Positions 1 to 5,212 of a stretch of 11,268 bases of DNA are shown piece by piece. The notes under the pieces are model-generated. The model was not told where the DNA came from. It ran no database searches and saw only the letters and a list, made by a program, of their open reading frames with translations. The position numbers and the translations under genes were made by a program. This stretch comes from Proteobacteria bacterium UBA6156 (lineage in GTDB: Bacteria > Pseudomonadota > Alphaproteobacteria > UBA2136 > UBA6156). The stretch covers positions 1 to 11,268 of the forward strand of contig DIUO01000020.1 in the NCBI GenBank assembly GCA_002422365.1. Reading direction: 5' to 3'. Numbering within the stretch: position 1 is the first letter of the stretch; every line of letters begins with the position of its first letter.

Positions 1-1670
1 CGCTCCTTGATGGCGCGCTCCATGCGCACCAGGCCGATGCGGTACTGGTTCTCCACCAACTCGCCCACGGGGCGCACGCGGCGGTTGCCCAGGTGGTCGA
101 TGTCGTCGACGGGCTCGACACCATCGCGGATGCGGTGGAGGGCGCGGAGGGTTTCGGTGAAGTCGCCACGCTCCAGAATGCGGACGTCGTCGTCATTCGG
201 GTTGGTTTTGCGGGCAAAGCGGGCGTTCATCTTCATGCGGCCCACGGCAGAGAGGTCGAACTTGTCGGTATCGAAGAACAGGCCGTTGAACAGCTTGGTG
301 CTGGTTTCCACCGTCGGCGGTTCGCCAGGGCGCATCACTTTATAAATCTCGACCAGGGCTTCTTCCGGGCTGCTGGTTTTATCGATCGCCAGGGTGTTGC
401 GGATGTAAGCACCCACGTTGAGGTGGTCGACTTTGAGGATCGGGAAGGTTTTCAGGCCCAGTTTTTCGACTGTAGCGAGCACTTCGTTGGTCACTTCGGC
501 ACCGGCCTCGAACAGCACTTCGCCGGTTTCGGCGTCGACCAAGGCTTCGCCCAGGTAGCGGCCGTAAAGGTCTTGTGCGGTTTGCTGCACCCATTTGATG
601 CCGTCTTCCTGCGCCTTTTTAATTTGGCGGCGGGTGGGCTTTTTACCGGCTTCGATAATGGTTTTGCCGCTGTCGGCATCTACCATGTCGGCGCTCAGCT
701 TCACGCCTTCGTAGAACATGGGCTCGAACGCCAGGGCGTAGGTGCCGATAAGCTCGACAGCCTCGGCCACAGCCTTTTTAGCCTTGGCGGCTTTGCTGGC
801 GGGCTTTTTGGGCTTGGGTGCGGGCAGTTCTTCGCCGGCGTCCAGCATCGCTTGCTGCTTTTTGGTCAGCTTTTTGGGCTTGGCGGCTTTTTCGGCGGCG
901 GCTTCGGCAGCTTCTTCGGCGGCTTTGGCGGCTTTTTTGCGGTCGGCGGCGGTTACACCCACGCGCACGTTCACTTTATCGTAATAGGTATCGACAATTT
1001 CTTGCGTGCTCATGCCCAGGGCGCGCAGCAGCACGGTGGCGGGCAGTTTGCGCTTGCGGTCAATCCGCACATAAATGTTGTCTTTGTGGTCGAATTCAAA
1101 ATCCAGCCAGCTGCCGCGCACGGGGATAATACGGGCGGAGAACAGCAATTTGCCGGAGGAGTGGGTGGTGCCGTCGTCGTGGCTGAAGAATACGCCCGGG
1201 CTGCGCTGCATTTGCGAAACCACGACACGCTCGGTACCATTCACGATGAAGGTGCCGTTGCCGGTCATCAGCGGTACGTCGGCCAGGTAAACTTCTTGCT
1301 CTTTAATGTCGCGGACAGAGCGGGCGCCGGTTGTGTGGTCGACATCCCAGATGGTGAGGCGCAGGGTAACGCGGCAAGGGGCGGCAAAGGTGAGGTCGCG
1401 CGTGCGGCACTCGTCGATGTCGTATTTGGGGTCTTCCAGGCGGTAGTCGATGTATTCCAGCTCGGCGATACCGGCGTTGTCCTTCATGGGGAAGATGCTG
1501 GCAAAAGCGCTGTCTAGCGTATAGAACGTGGCTTTGCTGGTGCGTTTTTCACTCAGGAAGAGGTCGTAGGAGTGCTGTTGCATCTCCAGCAGGTTAGGAA
1601 TGGTGGCAACGCTGCTGAGACGACCAAAATTGCGGCGGATGCGCTTACGCTCGGTAAAAGACAGAGACAT
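1..1670 (-). CDS. rpoB: RNA polymerase beta subunit, N-terminal 556 residues (partial)
   Basis: This is the catalytic beta subunit of DNA-dependent RNA polymerase. The gene starts at the ATG at 1670 (protein start MSLSFTERKRIRRNFG), about 6 bases after an AAGGGG ribosome binding site, and stays open to the left edge, where it reads ...QYRIGLVRMERAIKE. That is just before the rifampicin-binding region. Recognisable parts are the protrusion (residues 1 to about 140, ending near GTERVVVSQMQRSPGVFF) and the lobe. The lobe contains two related motifs, DMVDADSGKTIIEAG and ALVDAETGEVLFEAG, as in alphaproteobacterial RpoB. Residues about 241-306 form an Ala/Lys/Glu-rich low-complexity stretch where other alphaproteobacteria, as I recall them, have a short linker. 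The gene lies downstream of rplL, but a terminator and a separate promoter stand between them. The identity is certain; only the remainder of the gene is missing. Confidence 0.98.
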   Translation of the reverse strand, partial: MSLSFTERKRIRRNFGRLSSVATIPNLLEMQQHSYDLFLSEKRTSKATFYTLDSAFASIFPMKDNAGIAELEYIDYRLEDPKYDIDECRTRDLTFAAPCRVTLRLTIWDVDHTTGARSVRDIKEQEVYLADVPLMTGNGTFIVNGTERVVVSQMQRSPGVFFSHDDGTTHSSGKLLFSARIIPVRGSWLDFEFDHKDNIYVRIDRKRKLPATVLLRALGMSTQEIVDTYYDKVNVRVGVTAADRKKAAKAAEEAAEAAAEKAAKPKKLTKKQQAMLDAGEELPAPKPKKPASKAAKAKKAVAEAVELIGTYALAFEPMFYEGVKLSADMVDADSGKTIIEAGKKPTRRQIKKAQEDGIKWVQQTAQDLYGRYLGEALVDAETGEVLFEAGAEVTNEVLATVEKLGLKTFPILKVDHLNVGAYIRNTLAIDKTSSPEEALVEIYKVMRPGEPPTVETSTKLFNGLFFDTDKFDLSAVGRMKMNARFARKTNPNDDDVRILERGDFTETLRALHRIRDGVEPVDDIDHLGNRRVRPVGELVENQYRIGLVRMERAIKE

Positions 1671-1776
1671 GGATAACCCCTTAAATTCATTTGGATTTTC
1701 CGTCAGCTGAAGCTAACACGGGGGAGTGCGGAACAAAGGTGCACGGCACCGCGCTGAAATCCGCGGCGATGAAGGT

Positions 1777-1805
1777 GTATTAGGACGGTTGAGAGGTGGT
1801 GTCAA
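1777..1805 (-). promoter_or_regulatory. Probable rpoB promoter
   Basis: On the minus strand a perfect TTGACA -35 box (1805-1800) is followed after 17 bases by TAATAC (1782-1777), a weak -10 match. It lies about 107 bases upstream of the rpoB ATG and downstream of the rplL terminator, so it would drive rpoB independently. The -35 box sits in the string CCGCTTGACAC, which is also found at the rplK promoter. The weak -10 is the main doubt. Confidence 0.6.
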
Positions 1806-1888
1806 GCGGACAAAAAAAGAATGTGAAATTTTGGGTTTGAACATCCTTGAGCATCCGTGGAGCAGTACCTCTCGCAAACTTTTTCTTT

Positions 1889-2032
1889 GAGATCTTGGCA
1901 TTCGCCAGGATAAGCTCCACCTGCGAAGAAACCGCCCCTGGCGGGGCGGCTAAAGGGGCGATGCTCCACGAGATCCTGGCATTCGCCAGGATAAGCTCCG
2001 CCTGCGAAAAAAGCCGCCCCTGGCGGGGCGGC
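1889..2032. repeat. Two direct copies of a 62-base double-hairpin repeat
   Basis: Copy 1 (1889-1950) and copy 2 (1970-2032) lie 81 bases apart and differ at three substitutions and one inserted base. Each copy holds two hairpins. The first (1892-1911 and 1973-1992) has an 8-base-pair stem around the loop ATTC; its single change in copy 1 leaves a G-U type pair in RNA. The second (about 1932-1950 and 2013-2032) is a GC-rich stem around TGGC. In copy 2 the second hairpin has T-tracts on both sides and acts as the rplL terminator; copy 1 has only a weak TTTCTT tract. The structure resembles dispersed palindromic intergenic repeats, but only these two copies are visible here. Confidence 0.85.
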
Positions 2033-2038
2033 TTTTTT
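2007..2038. terminator. Two-way intrinsic terminator downstream of rplL
   Basis: A perfect 8-base-pair GC stem (2013-2020 with 2025-2032, loop TGGC) is flanked by six A on the left (2007-2012) and six T on the right (2033-2038), so it has a U-tract in both directions. On the minus strand it begins 12 bases after the rplL stop codon. It should end most rplJ-rplL transcripts before rpoB. In E. coli a partial attenuator lies at the same place; this one looks stronger. Confidence 0.85.
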
Positions 2039-2049
2039 CGGGCGGTCGC

Positions 2050-2418
2050 TTACTTCATTTCGACCTTGGCACCGGCTGCTTCCAGCTTGGCCTTGATTTC
2101 TTCGGCGTCCTTCTTGGCAACGCCTTCTTTCACCACTTGCGGGGCGCCTTCGACCAGGTCTTTGGCTTCCTTCAGGCCCAGGCCGGTGATTTCGCGAACA
2201 GCCTTGATCACGTCGATTTTCTTTTCGCCAGCGGCGGCCAGAGTGACGGTGAACTCGGTTTGCTCTTCGGCAGCCGGGCCAGCGGCTACAGCGGCAGCAG
2301 CCACGGGAGCAGCAGCGGACACGCCCCACTTTTCTTCCAGCATTTTGCTGAGATCAGCAGCTTCCATAACGGTCAGCTTGCTGAGGGTTTCTACGATTTG
2401 TTCGAGATTAGCAGACAT
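2050..2418 (-). CDS. rplL: Ribosomal protein L7/L12 (bL12)
   Basis: This stalk protein of the large ribosomal subunit binds as dimers to L10 and recruits translation GTPases. The product is 122 residues, the normal length. An N-terminal dimerisation segment (about 1-34) is followed by an Ala/Pro hinge (about 35-51). The C-terminal domain (about 52-122) contains the conserved GLGLKEAKDLVEGAP segment and ends EAAGAKVEMK. The start at 2418 is preceded by AAGGA. The gene lies 37 bases after rplJ and is almost certainly co-transcribed with it. An in-frame extension upstream of this ATG would overlap rplJ and is not needed. Confidence 0.98.
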   Translation of the reverse strand: MSANLEQIVETLSKLTVMEAADLSKMLEEKWGVSAAAPVAAAAVAAGPAAEEQTEFTVTLAAAGEKKIDVIKAVREITGLGLKEAKDLVEGAPQVVKEGVAKKDAEEIKAKLEAAGAKVEMK

Positions 2419-2455
2419 TTTCGTTTCCTTTAGTAATGTGTTGTTAAGAGAGTTA

Positions 2456-2950
2456 CTACGCCGCTTGCGCGTCGGAGGTTTTCTCGGAGTAGGCCTTAGT
2501 GACACGAGCCAGTTGCGCGCCCGGTGCCTGCAGCAGGCCGATGAGCTTGCCACGGATACCGTCGAGGCTCGGCAGTTGGCTGATGGCCTTGATTTCGGCC
2601 TTGGACAGCATTTTGCCGTTCATGGCGCCACCAACGATGACCAGTTTGTCGTTAGCATCGGCAAACTTCTGGCTGATGCGCGACGGTACGATTTCGTCTT
2701 CACTGAAGGCGAGGACGGTCGGGCCGGTCATGATGCCGGAGAGGTCTTCGAACGGCGTGCCCTTGAAGGCCAGCTTGGCCAGGCGGTTTTTAGCCACCTG
2801 CACTTCGCCGCCGGCTTCGCGCATTTGGCGACGGAGGGCCGACATTTCCTTCACGGTAAGGCCACGGTAGTGGGCCACCACGAGGGATTTAGACGATGCA
2901 ATGCGGCTGTTAAGGCTGCCGATGAACGCCTGTTTCTGGGTACGATCCAT
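2456..2950 (-). CDS. rplJ: Ribosomal protein L10 (uL10)
   Basis: L10 is the base of the L7/L12 stalk. In bacteria it represses its own mRNA as the L10-L12 complex. The product is 164 residues and starts MDRTQKQAFIGSLN, as in alphaproteobacteria, with the conserved VVAHYRGLTV and AKNRLAKLA segments. The C-terminal helix reads LLQAPGAQLARVTKAY. Compared with the usual alphaproteobacterial form, which I recall as having an extra segment between two APA-like motifs here, about ten residues seem to be lost, shortening the helix that carries L12 dimers. The ribosome binding site is AGGGA, about 8 bases upstream of the ATG at 2950. Confidence 0.97.
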   Translation of the reverse strand: MDRTQKQAFIGSLNSRIASSKSLVVAHYRGLTVKEMSALRRQMREAGGEVQVAKNRLAKLAFKGTPFEDLSGIMTGPTVLAFSEDEIVPSRISQKFADANDKLVIVGGAMNGKMLSKAEIKAISQLPSLDGIRGKLIGLLQAPGAQLARVTKAYSEKTSDAQAA

Positions 2951-3142
2951 AGAGGAGTCCCTTCCACTTGGTTATTACGCCTGCGCACCCCATGTGCGCG
3001 GGCACACCAGTCTGAACTTGTGGAAAACGCGGCCCAAGCCTAGTTAAAGCTGGCCTGCGGTTTGCCCCTCGGCTGGAGATTAAGTCCTGCTTCCGGAACG
3101 GAAACATGCCATGGACGCCAACTTTCTTCAGGTGTTGGGGGG
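2951..3142 (-). promoter_or_regulatory. Structured rplJ leader, probable L10-L12 autoregulatory region
   Basis: About 185 transcribed bases without a gene precede rplJ. A strong hairpin lies at 2979-3003: an outer GCC/GGC stem, one unpaired base on each side, a perfect GCGCAC/GTGCGC stem and a five-base loop. It sits just upstream of the ribosome binding site. The position matches the L10 leader known from many bacteria, where L10-L12 binding controls translation. I could not verify the kink-turn that defines that family, so the autoregulatory role is an inference. Confidence 0.5.
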
Positions 3143-3171
3143 CTTTTAAGTGGTTTTGTGTGATGTGTAAA
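3143..3171 (-). promoter_or_regulatory. Probable rplJ-rplL promoter
   Basis: On the minus strand TTTACA (3171-3166, five of six matches to the -35 consensus) is followed after 17 bases by TAAAAG (3148-3143, four of six). It lies just below the terminator of the small upstream gene, so rplJ-rplL needs a promoter here. The leader would be about 185 bases. Confidence 0.5.
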
Positions 3172-3183
3172 GGGATTATGTGC

Positions 3184-3219
3184 AAAAAAAGCCGCCCGGC
3201 GCTGTGCCGGGCGGGGATT
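3184..3219 (-). terminator. Intrinsic terminator of the 62-residue protein gene (repeat copy 1)
   Basis: A perfect 9-base-pair GC stem (3192-3200 with 3206-3214, loop GCTGT) is followed on the minus strand by seven U. It lies about 55 bases after the stop of the small membrane protein gene. Thirty-five bases of it (3185-3219) are identical to 3547-3581. Confidence 0.85.
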
Positions 3220-3268
3220 TCGTTCTTAATCGAGAAGCAACGGGGGCTTGGGCGTCGCTTAAGCCCGA

Positions 3269-3457
3269 TTACACCGCATGTTGATGCTCGATTGGTATGG
3301 CTTGGTGAGCGCTGTACCGCTTATTCAGATGAGAACCGGGCTCCAGACTCATCAGAATCAAGATGATGACGGCGATTGCACCTACCCCAGCCCAAGGGTG
3401 CACTACGAATGCGAAATACACCAAGGCGATTCCGATTACCAAGAACGGAATGATCAT
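3269..3457 (-). CDS. Small two-segment membrane protein, unknown function (62 aa)
   Basis: The function is not recognised. The product is 62 residues. Two hydrophobic stretches, about residues 2-19 (starting MIIPFLVIGIALVYFA) and about 24-38 (VGAIAVIILILMSLE), are separated by a short HPW turn. A polar, histidine-containing tail ending EHQHAV follows. It would form a membrane hairpin with a hydrophilic C-terminus. Evidence that it is real: a GAGG ribosome binding site five bases before the ATG, a well-formed promoter about 50 bases upstream, and an intrinsic terminator downstream. It interrupts the usual rplA-rplJ junction in a stretch more AT-rich than its surroundings, which suggests a later insertion. 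Confidence 0.7.
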   Translation of the reverse strand: MIIPFLVIGIALVYFAFVVHPWAGVGAIAVIILILMSLEPGSHLNKRYSAHQAIPIEHQHAV

Positions 3458-3485
3458 GCTATCCTCAACTGGAACGTGTTGATGT

Positions 3486-3537
3486 TTCTCTGATTCTCAG
3501 AGGATTTTTTAATATAAAATTAATATCATTATTTCAA
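3486..3537 (-). promoter_or_regulatory. Promoter and start-site hairpin for the 62-residue protein gene
   Basis: On the minus strand TTGAAA (3537-3532) and TATTAA (3514-3509) are 17 bases apart in very AT-rich DNA. The expected transcription start falls at about 3502, at the 5' end of a hairpin (3486-3504, eight pairs including one G-T, loop TTC). The hairpin could stabilise the 5' end of the mRNA or be an operator dyad. On the plus strand the same hairpin is followed by six T (3505-3510) and could act as a weak terminator, though no plus-strand gene is seen upstream. Confidence 0.6.
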
Positions 3538-3546
3538 GTTTTAATT

Positions 3547-3581
3547 AAAAAAGCCGCCCGGCGCTGTGCCGGGCGGGGATT
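3547..3581 (-). terminator. Intrinsic terminator, identical repeat copy 2
   Basis: It has the same 9-base-pair stem (3554-3562 with 3568-3576, loop GCTGT) and the same flanking bases as 3185-3219, identical over 35 bases, with six U following on the minus strand. It lies about 25 bases after the stop of the possible micro-ORF at 3605-3709. The rplK-rplA message already has its own terminator upstream, so this one implies another transcript starting between 3747 and 3581. Confidence 0.8.
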
Positions 3582-3604
3582 GCTGTAGGGCTCTGGTTTA
3601 CGGA

Positions 3605-3709
3605 TCAACCGAAGAATATCCACCAGAGAATGAGCAGAAAAAGAATCTCTACGATGTTTCTCTCCCATTTTAGAGTTCTAGTTACCTTTTCATTATAACC
3701 CCTAAACAC
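3605..3709 (-). CDS. Possible micro-protein with one membrane segment (up to 34 aa)
   Basis: No family is recognised. One minus-strand frame encodes, from a GTG at 3709, a charged N-terminal part (VFRGYNEKVTRTLKWERN) followed by a very hydrophobic 16-residue end, IVEILFLLILWWIFFG, and a stop. The polar half followed by a membrane half looks like a real micro-protein. The start is unclear. The GTG has almost no spacing from its AAGG. If transcription begins at the TATAAT at 3697-3692, the GTG would lie upstream of the message. In that case only an unusual ATC codon, six bases after GGGAGAG, would give the hydrophobic peptide. The intrinsic terminator just after the stop supports a short transcript. 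Confidence 0.35.
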   Translation of the reverse strand: MFRGYNEKVTRTLKWERNIVEILFLLILWWIFFG

Positions 3710-3719
3710 CCTTTTTAAA
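3692..3719 (-). promoter_or_regulatory. Candidate promoter for the micro-ORF
   Basis: On the minus strand there is a perfect TATAAT (3697-3692) with TTTAAA (3719-3714, four of six) 16 bases upstream. The region is AT-rich, so chance matches are likely. It would explain the second terminator, but it conflicts with the GTG start at 3709. Confidence 0.35.
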
Positions 3720-3746
3720 CTCTTAAACTTCTATTTATAAGGAACG

Positions 3747-3772
3747 ACAAAGCCCGCCGAAGCGGGCTTTGT
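3747..3772 (-). terminator. Intrinsic terminator of rplK-rplA
   Basis: A perfect 11-base-pair stem (3747-3757 with 3762-3772) closes a tetraloop that reads TTCG on the minus strand, an exceptionally stable loop. It lies 15 bases after the rplA stop, and the 3' arm ends in CTTTGT. It separates rplK-rplA from the downstream units. Confidence 0.8.
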
Positions 3773-3787
3773 GACTACCAGACTGAG

Positions 3788-4507
3788 TTACAGGCTGGAG
3801 AGGTCGACACGGATGGCCGGGGTTTGGGTGCCGCAGATGGACATCTTCAGCATATAGTTCCCCTTGGCGCCGGTGGGTTTGGCGGCCTTGATGGCATCGA
3901 CCAGCGCGCGCACGTTGGCGGCGAGCTTGGAAGCCTCGAAGCTGCGCTTGCCCACGCCTGCGTGAACGATACCGGCTTTTTCGACCTTGAACTCGATCAT
4001 CCCGCCCTTCACATCCTTCACGGCCTTGGCCACGTTGGGGGTTACGGTGCCCAGCTTGGGGTTGGGCATCATGCCCTTAGGGCCCAGAATACGGGCGATT
4101 TTACCCAGTTGCGGCATGCAGTCGGGTGTGGCGATAACACGGTCGAAGTTGATTTCGCCCTTTTCGACTTGTGCGATCAGGTCGTCGAGGCCGACGATAT
4201 CGGCACCGGCGGCCTTGGCTTCTTCAGCCGCAGCGCCCTTGGCGAACACCGCCACACGCACGGTTTTGCCGTTGCCGTGGGGCAGGCTGACAATACCACG
4301 CACCATTTGGTCGTTATACTTGGGGTCGACGCCCAGGTTCAGTGCCACATCGACAGATTCGTCGAACTTGGCAGCCGGCATGCTGGCGAGCAGCTTGAGG
4401 GCTTCTTCCAGGCTGTAGGCGTTGAGGCGGTCGAACTCCGGGAACACCTTCTTCGGTTTGGCGGAGGTGAGCTTGTTGCTCTTGGTGGATTTTTTAGCAG
4501 TAGCCAT
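3788..4507 (-). CDS. rplA: Ribosomal protein L1 (uL1)
   Basis: L1 binds 23S rRNA at the mobile L1 stalk, helps release deacylated tRNA, and in many bacteria represses its own operon. The product is 239 residues, slightly longer than usual because of a Lys-rich N-terminal extension (MATAKKSTKSNKLTSAKPKK). Conserved segments include NLGVDPKYNDQMVRG and the family signature ILGPKGMMPNPKLGTVT. The C-terminal end KMSICGTQTPAIRVD is also typical. The ATG at 4507 follows an AAGGAAGG ribosome binding site and lies 14 bases after the rplK stop, so the two genes form one operon. Confidence 0.98.
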   Translation of the reverse strand: MATAKKSTKSNKLTSAKPKKVFPEFDRLNAYSLEEALKLLASMPAAKFDESVDVALNLGVDPKYNDQMVRGIVSLPHGNGKTVRVAVFAKGAAAEEAKAAGADIVGLDDLIAQVEKGEINFDRVIATPDCMPQLGKIARILGPKGMMPNPKLGTVTPNVAKAVKDVKGGMIEFKVEKAGIVHAGVGKRSFEASKLAANVRALVDAIKAAKPTGAKGNYMLKMSICGTQTPAIRVDLSSL

Positions 4508-4521
4508 GGTCGTATCCTTCC

Positions 4522-4953
4522 TTAGTCTACTACGGTCAGGCCCATGGAACGGGCGCTACCTTCGATAATCTTGGTGGCTTGCTCGACGCTGTTGGCGTTG
4601 AGGTCGGCCATCTTGGCTTCGGCGATTTTCTTCACCTCGGCACGCTTGACTTCTCCGATGGGAACGTTCGGAGTTTTAGCACCCTTTTTGATTTTGGCGG
4701 CCTGCATGAGGTACCAACTGGCGGGGGGTGTTTTCAGCTCGAACGTAAACGTACGGTCGGCATAGGCGGTGATGATGACCGGAACCGGCGTGCCAGCGGC
4801 AAACTTGGGCGGCTGGGTAGCGGCGTTGAACGCCTTGCAGAATTCCATGATGTTAAGCCCCTTTTGGCCCAATGCGGGGCCGACGGGAGGGGCCGGGTTG
4901 GCGGCGCCAGCTGGCACTTGCAGCTTGACGAAGCCGGCGATTTTCTTAGCCAT
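4522..4953 (-). CDS. rplK: Ribosomal protein L11 (uL11)
   Basis: L11 binds the GTPase-associated region of 23S rRNA and takes part in factor-dependent GTP hydrolysis and in RelA activation. The product is 143 residues, the usual length. The proline-rich N-terminal domain (MAKKIAGFVKLQVPAGAANP, then PPVGPALGQKGLNIMEFCKAFN) is intact, and the C-terminal RNA-binding domain ends IIEGSARSMGLTVVD. It is the first gene of its operon here. The secE-nusG pair that normally precedes it is missing and a divergent, unrelated gene takes its place. Confidence 0.98.
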   Translation of the reverse strand: MAKKIAGFVKLQVPAGAANPAPPVGPALGQKGLNIMEFCKAFNAATQPPKFAAGTPVPVIITAYADRTFTFELKTPPASWYLMQAAKIKKGAKTPNVPIGEVKRAEVKKIAEAKMADLNANSVEQATKIIEGSARSMGLTVVD

Positions 4954-5029
4954 GGCTAATACTCTTTCCGTTCGTTGTTGTAACTTCTACACCCTGCACA
5001 TGCGTCGAGAGGTATGGCGTAGTGTGGCC

Positions 5030-5058
5030 CATATAGGCGGTTGTTGCGAAAGTGTCAA
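5030..5058 (-). promoter_or_regulatory. rplK-rplA promoter
   Basis: On the minus strand a perfect TTGACA (5058-5053), 17 bases, then TATATG (5035-5030). The leader to the rplK ATG is about 70 bases and could carry an L1-binding site, though I did not identify one with confidence. The string CCGCTTGACAC around the -35 box is shared with the rpoB promoter. Confidence 0.7.
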
Positions 5059-5159
5059 GCGGATGAAGGATTTGTGGCGTGCCATTGCCGATAACCCGGG
5101 CAGATGCATTGCCATGTTTGTGCAGGCTTCTATATAGTAGAGCCTACCGTGGCCCCGTG

Positions 5160-5189
5160 TTGCACAAGGCCACCCGGATGAGTTAGAAT
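5160..5189 (+). promoter_or_regulatory. Candidate promoter of the Wzz-like gene
   Basis: TTGCAC (5160-5165), 18 bases, then TAGAAT (5184-5189, five of six). It lies 23 bases upstream of the ATG at 5213 and is back to back with the rplK promoter, about 100 bases away. It is a moderate match. Confidence 0.45.
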
Positions 5190-5212
5190 TCAGTAATAAG
5201 AAAGCAGGTACT

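Noticed and set aside
93..1517. Long plus-strand open frame (474 codons) opposite rpoB
   Set aside because: It is antisense to an unmistakable rpoB; its Gly/Phe/Ala/His-rich translation is what the reverse of a GC-rich coding frame gives.
1889..2032. CRISPR array
   Set aside because: Only two copies, of 62 bases with internal hairpins and a 19-base gap; no regular spacers and no cas genes.
1802..2329. Minus-strand frame reading through the 62-base repeats
   Set aside because: It overlaps rplL in another frame and its repeated peptide GGAYPGECQDL only translates the DNA repeat.
1847..3043. Plus-strand open frame of 398 codons
   Set aside because: It crosses the hairpin repeats and lies opposite rplL and rplJ; no ribosome binding site or family resemblance.
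3575..3667. ATG frame starting MGEKHRRDSFSAHS
   Set aside because: It would read through the intrinsic terminator hairpin, has no well-spaced ribosome binding site, and is of unremarkable composition.
3824..4525. Plus-strand frame opposite rplA
   Set aside because: Antisense shadow of a clear L1 gene.
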